This document shows positions 33,910 to 42,921 of a stretch of DNA of 64,000 nt, one piece after another. The notes below the pieces were generated by a model. It did no database searches, was not told where the DNA came from, and saw only the letters and a list, made by a program, of their open reading frames with translations. Where the stretch lies: assembly GCA_021201665.1 (NCBI GenBank), contig JAJQEO010000115.1, forward strand, positions 1-64,000, written 5' to 3'. Each line of letters opens with the position of its first letter. The first letter of the stretch is position 1. The translations under genes were made by a program, and so were the position numbers. Source of the DNA: Lachnospiraceae bacterium (GTDB lineage Bacteria; Bacillota; Clostridia; Lachnospirales; Lachnospiraceae).

Positions 33910-35100
33910 ATGAAAAACAGATATGGAAAAATCGGGCGGAATATGCTGCTCCGCTCTGCGCTGATCAGTATCCTGGCGGTAGCGGCCGGCTATGGTCTGC
34001 TGACCTTTCTTACAAGGGGAATTGGAGGGGAGACCTTTCAGAGTCTGATACTGAAGATCCTGCAAAAGCTTGGCATGTCGGAGGAGTATGCGGCCGCAGT
34101 ATACACCAGGCTGCTGATTAATGGGAAGATGCTGTTTGTGCTGGGCGGTTTTTTTCTGATGTTTTTCATCTTTTTTTTGCTCTCACTCAGACGGATGGTG
34201 CGTTACCTGAACAGCGTCAGCGGCGGACTGGACATCGTTCTTTCGGAATCTCCGGAATCCATCCTGCTCCCTGGCGAGCTGGAGCCGATGGCAGAGCAGC
34301 TGAACGAGCTTCGCCGCCGCCTTTCCTGGCGCGCTCAGCAGGCGGTGGAGAGTGAACAGCGCAAGAACGAGATGGTCGTCTGTCTGGCGCATGATCTGAA
34401 GACGCCGCTGACCTCTGTGACGGCGTATCTGACCATGTTGGACGAGCATCCGGAGATGTCGCAGGAGGAGCGTGTAAAATATACGCACATTACACTGGAA
34501 AAAGCGATTCGGCTGGAAGAACTGATGGACGAGTTCTTCGAGATTACCCGTTTCAACGCGCAGGACATTACACTGGAAAAGCGGGAAATCAACCTTTCCA
34601 TCATGCTGGAGCAGCTGGAGGATGAAAATTATGGGCTGCTGAACGCAAAGAACATGACCTGTGTGGTTGACGTTCAGGAGGGCCTGTTGATGCGGGGCGA
34701 CCCGGAGCAGCTGGCCCGCGTCTTTGACAACCTGCTGAAAAATGCGGCCGCGTATGGAAATGAGGGTTCTCAGATCCTGATCCAGGCACGCGGCGGAAAT
34801 GGAGGGATCACCATCGTCTTTACGAACGAGGGGCCGCAGATTCCGCAGAAAAAACTGGAAATGATTTTTGAAAAGTTCTACCGTGTCGACGACGGCAGAT
34901 CAAGTAAAACGGGGGGCGCCGGGCTGGGGCTCGCGATCGCGAAACGGATCGTGGAGATGCACGGCGGAGCAATATCGGCGGTGAGCGACAGGAAAAATAC
35001 GCGCTTTATCGTGAATGTACCGGTGGACGCGCCGGCCGCAAAGGGGGAAAGCGATGAAAAGGAACAAAAACAACGGTCACGACGGAAACTGGCAAAATGA
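33910..35100 (+). CDS. VanS-like sensor histidine kinase
   Basis: 396 aa. Two TM helices (about residues 12-35 and 72-93) enclose a short ~37-residue outer loop. An HAMP-like linker, the H-box VCLAHDLKTPLTSVTAYL (H161), N-box VFDNLLKNAAAYGNEG and G-boxes (FEKFYRVDDG, GGAGLGLAIAKRIVEMHGG) follow. It autophosphorylates and should signal to the regulator at 32953. The small outer loop suggests sensing at the membrane. The last 47 bases overlap the sortase gene, so kinase and sortase are co-expressed. Confidence 0.93.
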   Translation: MKNRYGKIGRNMLLRSALISILAVAAGYGLLTFLTRGIGGETFQSLILKILQKLGMSEEYAAAVYTRLLINGKMLFVLGGFFLMFFIFFLLSLRRMVRYLNSVSGGLDIVLSESPESILLPGELEPMAEQLNELRRRLSWRAQQAVESEQRKNEMVVCLAHDLKTPLTSVTAYLTMLDEHPEMSQEERVKYTHITLEKAIRLEELMDEFFEITRFNAQDITLEKREINLSIMLEQLEDENYGLLNAKNMTCVVDVQEGLLMRGDPEQLARVFDNLLKNAAAYGNEGSQILIQARGGNGGITIVFTNEGPQIPQKKLEMIFEKFYRVDDGRSSKTGGAGLGLAIAKRIVEMHGGAISAVSDRKNTRFIVNVPVDAPAAKGESDEKEQKQRSRRKLAK

Positions 35101-36340
35101 CAGTTATTCTGACGGGTATTCCGGTGGTTATGGCGGAAACGGATATGGCTACGACCAGGACGGCGGCTATGGCACAAGCAGTTATGGTGGGAGCAGCTAT
35201 GGAGCAGACAGTGGCTACGGAACAGCTGGCGGTTACGGTGGAAGTAGCTACGGCTCAAATGGTGCTTATAATGGAAGCAGCTATGGTCAGGATGGCGGTT
35301 ATGGCGGAAACGGATATGGCTACAGCCAGGACGGCGGCTATGGTGTGAGCAGCTACAGCTCGAATGGCGGTTATAGCGGAAACAGCTATGGCGGAGGCGG
35401 CTACGGCGGCCGCGGAAACGGGAACAACGGCAGTTATGGCGGAAATCCGGGCGGCGCGGGCAACGGCTCCGGTAAGAAGCCGCGCAAAAAAAGAAGCAGG
35501 GCCGGCGATGTGTTGAGCATTATTGTGATGGTCGTGGCCTTCGGCGTATTTGTCTTTGCCGGATATAAGCTCTACGGCTATTACAAAGAATATCAGAAGG
35601 CGGACGATGAGTATGCCAATCTGGCTACCTACACGACCGACGAGACGGAGACGGAGGACCTGGACGCACTGGAAGAGGCGTTTGAAAATGAGGGACCGCA
35701 GAGCGTCAGCGGCCGGGAGGTGAAGACGGTAGAGGTGGACGATGAGGAGGTCAATCTTCCGACTATGGTCAACCCGATTGATTTTGAGTCCCTGAAAGAA
35801 GTAAATTCTGATATTGTGGGCTGGCTGAAGATTCGCGCGCTCGACTTGAGCTATCCGGTCGTGCAGGGAGAAGACAATGACTATTACCTGCATCAGTCCT
35901 TCGAACAGGAATATCTCTTTGCCGGATGCCTCTTTGTGAACTTCGAAAATAACAGCGATTTCACGGATCAGAACACGATTATCTATGGGCATAATATGAA
36001 AAACGGTTCCATGTTCGGTTCTCTGAAGAAGTTCCGGGACGAGGAGGTCTATAATAAGAGCAAATACTTCTGGATTTTCACGGAAGACATCATCTTTCAG
36101 TACCGGATCTTTTCAGCGCGCGTTGTGAATAAGGTGGGGCAGACCTACCAGACTGTCTTTACAGATGACGAAGAGTTCCAGGAGTTCCTGGACACGGCGA
36201 TGGAGGACTCCGAGGTGGACAACAGTAACGTGACCATTTCCACAGACGACAAGGTCGTGACTCTTTCCACCTGTACCGGCGATTCGGCGACCCGCTTTGT
36301 CGTGCAGGGGAAGCTTGTGCAGATGTACGCGTCAAAGTAG
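35054..36340 (+). CDS. Class B sortase with Gly/Tyr/Ser-rich N-terminal region
   Basis: 428 aa from ATG 35054 (GGGGGAAAG upstream, inside the kinase gene). The C-terminal ~230 residues are a class B sortase: NPIDFESLKEVNSDIVGWLK, YPVVQGEDNDYYLHQSFE, catalytic His in IIYGHNMKNGSMFG, Cys in VVTLSTCTGD and Arg in ATRFVVQG. Before the TM helix (about 152-172) and a basic stop (KKPRKKRSR) is a ~120-residue region of repeated SYG/GYG units (e.g. GGYGGNGYGYDQDGGYG), predicted cytoplasmic. Sortases join surface proteins to peptidoglycan; this Tyr/Gly-rich head is not part of the normal family. No sorting-signal substrate is seen in the window. Confidence 0.88.
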   Translation: MKRNKNNGHDGNWQNDSYSDGYSGGYGGNGYGYDQDGGYGTSSYGGSSYGADSGYGTAGGYGGSSYGSNGAYNGSSYGQDGGYGGNGYGYSQDGGYGVSSYSSNGGYSGNSYGGGGYGGRGNGNNGSYGGNPGGAGNGSGKKPRKKRSRAGDVLSIIVMVVAFGVFVFAGYKLYGYYKEYQKADDEYANLATYTTDETETEDLDALEEAFENEGPQSVSGREVKTVEVDDEEVNLPTMVNPIDFESLKEVNSDIVGWLKIRALDLSYPVVQGEDNDYYLHQSFEQEYLFAGCLFVNFENNSDFTDQNTIIYGHNMKNGSMFGSLKKFRDEEVYNKSKYFWIFTEDIIFQYRIFSARVVNKVGQTYQTVFTDDEEFQEFLDTAMEDSEVDNSNVTISTDDKVVTLSTCTGDSATRFVVQGKLVQMYASK

Positions 36341-36518
36341 AAGGATACTGGTATCCGCAAGGAATATATAAATAAAAACAAACTGATTGCATGCAGGATG
36401 GAATAAAACAATATAGAGCAAAATAGAGCAGTGCCACAAGGTAGTGTCACTAAGCGTAGTACAGGTCAGTACAAAATTACACGGAGAACGGAAAAAGCAA
36501 AGAGGTTGAGAGAACTAC

Positions 36519-37271
36519 ATGGAAATGGGGGTAAGAATCTTGAACAACATCGAACAGCTGCAGCAGATCATCGACAATACTAACAACATCGTCTTTTTCG
36601 GCGGAGCCGGGGTTTCAACCGAGAGCGGTATCCCGGATTTCCGGAGCGTGGATGGACTTTACCATCAGAAATACGACTATCCGCCGGAGACCATATTGAG
36701 TCATACCTTTTTTAAGAGGCAGACGAAAGAATTCTATCGCTTCTACCGAGACAAAATGCTGGTGCTTGACGCGGAGCCGAACGCTGCGCATAAAAAGCTC
36801 GCCGAGTTGGAGGAGTGTGGCAAGCTGAAGGCAGTCGTGACGCAGAACATCGACGGTCTTCATCAGAAGGCCGGCAGCAAAAGGGTGCTGGAGCTGCACG
36901 GAAGCATTCACCGCAATTACTGCCAGCGCTGCCACGCGTGCTTTGACGGAAAGCAGATGCAGGAGCTTCTGCAAAGCGAAGATGGTCTGCCGCACTGCTT
37001 CTGCGGCGGAGTGATCAAGCCGGACGTCGTCCTTTACGAGGAGGGACTCGACCAGAAAACGATGCAGGACTCCATCCGTTATATTTCTCAGGCGGACGTA
37101 CTGATCATCGGCGGCACATCGCTTGCGGTCTACCCGGCGGCCGGACTCATCGATTACTTCCAGGGACGCCATCTGGTCGTGATCAACATGGCGCCGACCC
37201 CGCGCGACCGGCATGCTGATCTGCTCATACAGGAAAAAATCGGGACGGTGCTGGGAGCACTGCACGTTTAA
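36519..37271 (+). CDS. cobB: NAD-dependent protein deacylase (sirtuin)
   Basis: 250 aa. Sir2 motifs are complete: FFGGAGVSTESGIPDFRS, TQNIDGLHQKAG, catalytic His in ELHGSIHRNYC, zinc ligands CQRC and CFC, and GGTSLAVYPAAGLI. It removes acyl groups from lysines using NAD+. The start is uncertain: ATG 36519 has a poor ribosome site, while TTG 36540 (LNNIEQLQQIID) follows GGGGGTAAG at good spacing and fits family starts better. DUF951 follows within 40 bases. Confidence 0.93.
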   Translation: MEMGVRILNNIEQLQQIIDNTNNIVFFGGAGVSTESGIPDFRSVDGLYHQKYDYPPETILSHTFFKRQTKEFYRFYRDKMLVLDAEPNAAHKKLAELEECGKLKAVVTQNIDGLHQKAGSKRVLELHGSIHRNYCQRCHACFDGKQMQELLQSEDGLPHCFCGGVIKPDVVLYEEGLDQKTMQDSIRYISQADVLIIGGTSLAVYPAAGLIDYFQGRHLVVINMAPTPRDRHADLLIQEKIGTVLGALHV

Positions 37272-37309
37272 GAAATGTGTCATCCAGAAAAAGACCGGAG
37301 GTGTTTTGT

Positions 37310-37489
37310 TTGGATTTTGAAGTGGGCGACATCGTAAAACTAAAAAAGAAGCACCCCTGCGGCAGTCAGGAGTGGGAAATCCTCCGCGTCGGGGCAGATT
37401 TTCGCCTGAAATGTATGGGCTGCGCCCATCAGATCATGGTTCCGCGGAAGCTTGTTGAAAAAAATGCGCGGGGACTGAGGAAACAGTAA
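37310..37489 (+). CDS. DUF951 protein, TTG start
   Basis: 59 aa from TTG 37310, eight bases after GGAGG (37297-37301); a GTG at 37277 lacks a site. Reads LDFEVGDIVKLKKKHPCGSQ, WEILRVGADFRLKCMGCAHQ and IMVPRKLVEKNARG. DUF951 is a small Firmicute-specific SH3-like protein with a Cys pair (KCMGC), often next to DNA replication or chromosome genes; function unknown. Probably co-transcribed with the sirtuin. Confidence 0.85.
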   Translation: MDFEVGDIVKLKKKHPCGSQEWEILRVGADFRLKCMGCAHQIMVPRKLVEKNARGLRKQ

Positions 37490-37505
37490 AAACATTTCAG
37501 AAAAA

Positions 37506-37569
37506 GTAAAAAGCAGTAAAAAACTGTTTCGGAAACCGTAAAAAGCAGTAAAAGACTGTTTCGGAAACT
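37506..37569 (+). repeat. 32-bp tandem duplication
   Basis: GTAAAAAGCAGTAAAA[A/G]ACTG plus TTTCGGAAAC[C/T] occurs twice in tandem. The embedded CAGTAAAAAACTG is itself a palindrome. Confidence 0.75.
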
Positions 37570-37630
37570 GTAAAATACTGTATAAACTGTCAGCGTATAA
37601 ACTGCCATGGCATATATGCGGATTTTTTTC

Positions 37631-37659
37631 TTGACAATCGATTTTACTGCGAGTATCAT
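37631..37659 (+). promoter_or_regulatory. Promoter of peptide-transporter operon
   Basis: TTGACA (37631-37636), 17-bp spacer, TATCAT (37654-37659). The ~430-nt leader to ATG 38095 contains CTTCG/CGAAG and a palindromic repeat; it holds no supported gene. Confidence 0.65.
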
Positions 37660-37978
37660 AAACCACATGTATCGCAATTAATCAGGACAGATCTTCGGAC
37701 TCGCTGCGAAGACTGTATGAGTATGATGAAAGGCGCAAATCCATTCGCTCATTTGCTGAAGGAGAATATTGTAAGGATTTGTATTCGTACTGTGAAGGTA
37801 TTGAGCAGTTACCATATATCAAATTTGACAGACAACAGATTGAGAAGTGCGGCGCAGGTGCCCCACAATGGGTATCTGCGCTTTTCTATGCGCAGGGGTG
37901 CGTAATCTGTCGCTGAAGCGGCCGCGCCCTGTGCGCACGAGTAAGGGCTTAATCGCCTTGCCCGATTATATGCGCAGA

Positions 37979-38060
37979 GCCGGGCAAGGCTTATCCCATG
38001 CGAAGCGTGGGATGCCCGCATCCACAATCGGAGATTGTGGACATAACCCGGCGAGGGAGT
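37979..38060. repeat. Palindromic repeat in transporter-operon leader
   Basis: ATCCCATGCGAAGCGTGGGA, CCACAATCGGAGATTGTGG and ACCCGGCGAGGG in that order, ending 35 bases before the first transporter gene. Same family as 18642 and 63503. Confidence 0.8.
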
Positions 38061-38094
38061 TTTGCGGCTAAAGCCCACGCCATAAGGAGGAACC

Positions 38095-39090
38095 ATGGGA
38101 GAGCAGAACAGCGATGTGCTTTTGGAAGTAAAGGATCTGGCCATTTCTTTTTTTAATAAGACCGGTGAGATCCAGGCGGTGCGCGGCATCAGCTATACGC
38201 TTCGTCGGGGCGAGGTGCTGGGCATTGTCGGGGAGTCGGGCAGTGGAAAATCGGTTTCGAGCCACGCGATTCTGCGCCTGACGCCGGACACCGGGCTGGT
38301 GAAAAGCGGAGAGATCCTCTTTGAAGGCAGAGATATTTTGAAAATGGAGAAAGCAGAGCTTCAGGAGCTTCGGGGAAACCGGATTGCCATGATCTTTCAG
38401 GACCCCATGACGAGCCTTGACCCGCTTTTTACAGTGGAGTATCAGCTGAATGAATCCTTAAAAAAACATACCGATATGGATGCTGCCGCCCGCAGAGCGC
38501 GGATGCTGGAGCTTCTGGAGATGGTGGGAATCAATCAGCCTGAGAGACGCCTGAAGCAGTACCCCTATGAATTTTCCGGCGGTATGCGTCAGCGCGTGAT
38601 GATCGCCATGGCGCTGTCCTGCAATCCGGACCTGCTGATCGCGGATGAGCCGACTACGGCGCTCGACGTGACGATTCAGGCGCAGATCATCGATCTGATC
38701 AAAGAGCTGAAGGACAGGCTGGGGATGGCAGTTATTTTTATTACGCATGATCTTGGCGTGGTGTCGGATATCTGCGATAAAATCGTGGTCATGTATGCCG
38801 GAAAGATCATTGAGGAAGGGATGAGCCGCCAGATCTTTTACGACAACAGGCACCCTTATACAAAGGGGCTGCTGGAGTCGGTACCGGATATTGAGAGTGA
38901 TGTCAGTGAAAAACTGAAGCCAATCAAAGGAAATCCGCCGGACATGAGCGGTGTAAAGCCGGGCTGCGCGTTCGCGCCCCGGTGCGGCGACGCGATGCGG
39001 ATTTGTATTAAAGAAGACGCGCCTCTGTTTGAGATAGACGGGACACATTGTGCAGCCTGCTGGAAAATGGTGCGCGATGCAAAAATGTGA
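38095..39090 (+). CDS. Oligopeptide ABC transporter ATP-binding protein (OppD/DppD type)
   Basis: 331 aa; AAGGAGGAACC precedes ATG. ABC motifs: Walker A GIVGESGSGKSVSS, Q-loop MIFQDPMTSLDP, signature FSGGMRQRVMIAMAL, Walker B LLIADEPTTALD, H-loop FITHDLGVV. The OppD/F C-terminal extension has Cys ligands (CAFAPRCGDAMRIC ... HCAAC) of an iron-sulfur-like cluster. It drives peptide import with the ATPase at 39329. First gene of the five-gene transporter. Confidence 0.95.
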   Translation: MGEQNSDVLLEVKDLAISFFNKTGEIQAVRGISYTLRRGEVLGIVGESGSGKSVSSHAILRLTPDTGLVKSGEILFEGRDILKMEKAELQELRGNRIAMIFQDPMTSLDPLFTVEYQLNESLKKHTDMDAAARRARMLELLEMVGINQPERRLKQYPYEFSGGMRQRVMIAMALSCNPDLLIADEPTTALDVTIQAQIIDLIKELKDRLGMAVIFITHDLGVVSDICDKIVVMYAGKIIEEGMSRQIFYDNRHPYTKGLLESVPDIESDVSEKLKPIKGNPPDMSGVKPGCAFAPRCGDAMRICIKEDAPLFEIDGTHCAACWKMVRDAKM

Positions 39091-39328
39091 AGCGCTGGCG
39101 ACAGACATAAGAACGTATGAAGCGAGACGAAAAAGAGCCTTTGCCGGGCAGCATCCCACACTTCGTGCAGCGAACTGCGTTGAGGCTTTTTGAGTTTGCG
39201 ATTTGCGTATCAGGCGGGGCAAGATGGGCATATAATTCCGCGACAGATCTTAAGTCCCGGAGGGGACAGAAACGCGTTTGAAAAAGAACGGCCGTGTAAG
39301 GATTCGCGGCGGCAGAAAGGACAGTACA

Positions 39329-40321
39329 GTGGGAGAACTGAAGGAAAAACGGCCGGAGAGTAATGATATTTTGCTGGAGGTTCGGAATTTAAAAAAATAT
39401 TTTCCCGTGCGTACCGGTTTTGTGAAGAAGACGGATCTGAAGGCCGTGGATGACGTCAGCTTTTTCATCCGCAGGGGCGAGACGCTGGGGATCGTGGGTG
39501 AGAGCGGCTGCGGTAAAACGACGCTGGGCCGCGCGGTGCTGCGGCTTGAGGAACCGACCGCAGGGGACATTATTTACGATCATGAGTCCATCATAGGGAA
39601 GAATATGCGGGAATACCGCAGCCGGATGCAGATTGTTTTTCAGGATCCTTATGCTTCCCTGGATCCGCGCAAGACTGTGTCGGATATCATTGGCGAGGCG
39701 ATGGATATCCAGAAGCTGTACAGTACGAAGGAAGAACGGCGGGAGAAGATTCTGAGCCTGATGAGTCTGGTCGGTCTGAACAGTCAGTTTTACAACCGCT
39801 TTCCGCACGAGTTTTCCGGCGGACAGCGTCAGCGGATCGGGATTGCCCGTGCGCTGGCGGTAAATCCCGGGTTTATCGTCTGTGATGAGCCGGTGTCGGC
39901 GCTGGATGTCTCGATCCAGGCACAGATCGTGAACATGCTGGAGGAGCTTCAGGAGACGAGAGGGCTGACGTATCTGTTTATCGCGCACGACCTGGCGATC
40001 GTGAAGCATATCAGTCAGCGCATCGGCGTGATGTATCTGGGACATCTGGTGGAGCTGGCCGGGAGTGCCGAGCTGTACCGGAATCCGCTGCATCCTTACA
40101 CGCAGATGCTGCTTTCTGCGATCCCGATCGCGAATCCGGATATCAGCGCAAAGCGCAAACGGATCCGGATGCAGGGGGAGGTGCCCAGTCCTTTAAATCC
40201 GCCGTCCGGCTGTCCGTTCCGTACGCGCTGCCCCTATGCCGGGGATATCTGCGCGGAAGCGATGCCGGAGCTGACAAAGCAGAGCGAGGGACATTTAGTT
40301 GCGTGCCATAAATGCCAATGA
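39329..40321 (+). CDS. Oligopeptide ABC transporter ATP-binding protein (OppF/DppF type)
   Basis: 330 aa from GTG 39329, seven bases after AAAGGA; a TTG at 39278 with GGAGGGG 12 bases upstream is the alternative. Motifs: [13 protein letters not shown], Walker [16 protein letters not shown], signature [15 protein letters not shown], Walker [14 protein letters not shown]-loop FIAHDLAIV, and the C-terminal Cys pattern [14 protein letters not shown] ... CHKC. Forms the ATPase pair with the previous gene. Confidence 0.93.
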   Translation: MGELKEKRPESNDILLEVRNLKKYFPVRTGFVKKTDLKAVDDVSFFIRRGETLGIVGESGCGKTTLGRAVLRLEEPTAGDIIYDHESIIGKNMREYRSRMQIVFQDPYASLDPRKTVSDIIGEAMDIQKLYSTKEERREKILSLMSLVGLNSQFYNRFPHEFSGGQRQRIGIARALAVNPGFIVCDEPVSALDVSIQAQIVNMLEELQETRGLTYLFIAHDLAIVKHISQRIGVMYLGHLVELAGSAELYRNPLHPYTQMLLSAIPIANPDISAKRKRIRMQGEVPSPLNPPSGCPFRTRCPYAGDICAEAMPELTKQSEGHLVACHKCQ

Positions 40322-40531
40322 AGGTGCAATGCGGGAGAAGAAAACTGAAAGCATTAAACGGCTTAGCTGCGCACAGCGATACAGAACAGGCTTTCGCGTC
40401 CGCCGCAAAAAACGCATGAAAATATGGATTATATATCTGCTGCGAAAGCTGTAAGAAATATGGATGCCGCATCTGCGCCGCATCTGCCGCGAAAACCGTA
40501 TAAAAATGTTTAAGCATGAAAGGAAGGAATC

Positions 40532-41452
40532 ATGCAGACTGCCAGATATATCATAAAAAGAGTGCTGCTCGCAATCATCAGCCTTTTTGCGATCATTACG
40601 ATCACGTTTTTCCTGATGAACCTGATGCCGGGTGATCCGTTTATGTCGGAGAAAGCGTCAGAAGAGAGCCGGGCGATCCTGATCGCAAAATACGGACTGG
40701 ATCAGCCGGTATACATACAGTACATCCGTTATCTGAAAAACCTGTTTCACGGAGATATGGGAACCAGCTACGTCCTGCAGAAGGGGAGGGCTGTGACGAC
40801 GATTATCACGGAATCCTTTTCCGTATCGCTCTCCCTCGGCGCACGGGCGCTGCTGCTGGCAATTGTCTGCGGGATTACTCTGGGATGCATCTCGGGACTG
40901 TGCAAGGATAAGCTGCCGGATTCCATCATCCGAGTGATTTCTTCTCTGGGGATTTCCATGCCGGGCTATGTCGTAGCTTCTGCGCTGATGATTCTTCTGG
41001 CAGTGAATCTGGGTGTGCTGCCTGTGACCTACAGCAAGCCGGGCGGCTGGGTCATGCCGATGATCACACTGGCGATCTATCCGACCTCCTATCTGACCCG
41101 CCTGACAAGGGCGAGTATTCTGGAGGTAATGAATCAGGATTATCTGCTCACCGAGCGGGCAAAGGGAATGTCAGAATTTGTCGTCGTCTTCGTGCATGCG
41201 CTGAAAAATTCCCTGATTCCGGTCATTACGTATCTCGGACCGCTGACCGCCTCCATCCTGACCGGAGGCTTTGTAGCTGAGAGTGTATTTAATGTGCCAG
41301 GGCTGGGACGCTATTTTGTCAGCTCGATCAGCAGCCGCGACTATACAATGATCATGGGAGTGACGATTTTTTACTCCGCACTCATCGTTATCATGAATCT
41401 GGTGTGCGACATTCTGTACAAAATCGTGGATCCGAGGATCAAGCTGGACTGA
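40532..41452 (+). CDS. Oligopeptide ABC transporter permease (OppB/DppB type)
   Basis: 306 aa; AAGGAAGG before ATG. Six TM helices, the first being LAIISLFAIITITFFLMNLM followed by PGDPF, the OppB N-terminal signature. The EAA loop that contacts the ATPases reads YLLTERAKGMSEFVVVFVHA. It forms half of the membrane channel. Confidence 0.93.
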   Translation: MQTARYIIKRVLLAIISLFAIITITFFLMNLMPGDPFMSEKASEESRAILIAKYGLDQPVYIQYIRYLKNLFHGDMGTSYVLQKGRAVTTIITESFSVSLSLGARALLLAIVCGITLGCISGLCKDKLPDSIIRVISSLGISMPGYVVASALMILLAVNLGVLPVTYSKPGGWVMPMITLAIYPTSYLTRLTRASILEVMNQDYLLTERAKGMSEFVVVFVHALKNSLIPVITYLGPLTASILTGGFVAESVFNVPGLGRYFVSSISSRDYTMIMGVTIFYSALIVIMNLVCDILYKIVDPRIKLD

Positions 41453-41518
41453 TTCAAAAAAACGGAAACCCGCCGCATGCATGATCGGCTTGTGCGTGAT
41501 GCGGATGTGCTTTTGGCA

Positions 41519-41589
41519 ATTTTCCGTGAAAGCCGGAGCAACGCCTGCGCTTTTTACGATTTTCCGTGAAAGCCGGAGCAATGCCTGTG
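41519..41589 (+). repeat. 40-bp period direct repeat between permease genes
   Basis: TTTTCCGTGAAAGCCGGAGC plus AA[C/T]GCCTG[C/T]G occurs at 41519 and 41559. The 40-bp period equals that of the array before gdpP, though the sequence differs. Confidence 0.7.
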
Positions 41590-41645
41590 TCCTGGATTTG
41601 GATGGCGGATGACGAATGTATGACATATACGTAGAAGGAATGATT

Positions 41646-42647
41646 ATGAAGGTAAATGCGTTAAGCTTTCAGAATAAAATAGCTCCGGAGGACTTCACCC
41701 CTCTTGAAGAGGGATATTTTCAGGAGGAAGTGCTGGAGACGGAGGAGATCGGCTACTGGAAGGCGAGCTGGCAGCGGCTTCGCGCGAACCGCATCGCGAT
41801 GACTGCGCTGGTGATGATCGTGATCCTGATGCTGTTCGCATTTGTGGGTCCGATGCTTTCTCCGTACACCTACGATCAGCAGGTGCGCGGGGATGAAGCA
41901 CTCTGGCCCTGCCTGGCGCATCCGTTCGGCACGGACCGCTTAGGCCGCGATATCCTGGTGCGCTGCATGATCGGCTCCAGAATCTCCATCACGGTCGGTC
42001 TGGTATCTGCGGTGATCGTTATGGTGGTGGGCAGCATTTACGGAGCCATCTCCGGCCTGATCGGAGGCAGGGTGGACATTATCATGATGCGCCTTGTCGA
42101 TATTATCTATTCGATACCGGAGATTCTGTTGATCGTCGTCATTAAAATGGTGATCAGCGATCCGCTGGATACCCTGATAGAGACGGTGCCTTTCCTTGGC
42201 GGCCTGCAGAAGATCGGCTCCGGCCTGATCGCGATCTTTATCGTATACGGCTGCCTGTACTGGGTCGGAATGGCGCGAATTGTCCGCGGCCAGATCCTGC
42301 AGCTGAAGACCTTTGATTATGTGACGGCGTCAGAGGCGCTCGGCTGTACGAAGGGGAGACTGATCCGTGAGCACCTGCTTCCGAACTGCATCGGACAGCT
42401 CATCGCGACCGTGATGCTGCAGATTCCGTCCGCGATTTTCACGGAGGCGTTCTTAAGCTATCTGGGGATCGGCGTGTCGGCTCCGATGGCCAGCCTCGGT
42501 TCCCTGACCTCGGAGGCGCTGAACGGGATTACGTCTTATCCTTACCGGGTCATTTTCCCGGCGGCGCTGATCAGCCTGATTATCCTTTCCTTCAACCTGT
42601 TTGGCGACGGTCTGCGGGACGCACTTGATCCGAAGATGAAAAAATAA
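41646..42647 (+). CDS. Oligopeptide ABC transporter permease (OppC/DppC type)
   Basis: 333 aa from ATG 41646, six bases after AAGGA (earlier ATGs at 41616 and 41640 are poorly placed). OppC marks: N-terminal cytoplasmic segment, RLRANRIAMTALVMIVIL, GTDRLGRDILVRCMIGSRIS, and the EAA loop YVTASEALGCTKGRLIREHL. Pairs with the OppB-type permease. Confidence 0.93.
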   Translation: MKVNALSFQNKIAPEDFTPLEEGYFQEEVLETEEIGYWKASWQRLRANRIAMTALVMIVILMLFAFVGPMLSPYTYDQQVRGDEALWPCLAHPFGTDRLGRDILVRCMIGSRISITVGLVSAVIVMVVGSIYGAISGLIGGRVDIIMMRLVDIIYSIPEILLIVVIKMVISDPLDTLIETVPFLGGLQKIGSGLIAIFIVYGCLYWVGMARIVRGQILQLKTFDYVTASEALGCTKGRLIREHLLPNCIGQLIATVMLQIPSAIFTEAFLSYLGIGVSAPMASLGSLTSEALNGITSYPYRVIFPAALISLIILSFNLFGDGLRDALDPKMKK

Positions 42648-42858
42648 AGATGCGAAGGTACGGAACAGTTGCAAAATGAAGCTGTGAAGGTACAAAACAG
42701 TCGCAAAGCAGTTACAAAACAAATGTGATATAAACTTCCGTATGCATGGCGCAGGGAAGCTTATATGCGCGGAGCAGTGAATGAATTTTTCAGCTTATGC
42801 CGTGCTGCCCGCGCATCGGATAAGAGAGAACTCTTTATCTGATAGGAACAGTAGTATT

Positions 42859-42887
42859 GTTCAGAACAGGCTCGCTCCGTTCTGAAC
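42859..42887 (+). other. Intercistronic hairpin before binding-protein gene
   Basis: GTTCAGAAC and GTTCTGAAC form a perfect 9-bp stem 35 bases upstream of the substrate-binding protein ATG. Such stems commonly stabilise the mRNA segment for the abundant binding protein. The 42648-42858 stretch is otherwise degenerate AACAGTTGCAAA-type repeats. Confidence 0.55.
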
Positions 42888-42921
42888 GCGTACCCAATTC
42901 CATAAAAAGGAGGATTTTACT

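Noticed and set aside
37662-37914. Coding-like frame without ATG (reads YEYDERRKSIRSFAEGEYCK and onward to a stop)
   Set aside because: No start codon or ribosome site follows the promoter at 37631, another frame is also open, and I recognise no family; possibly a gene relic but not supportable.
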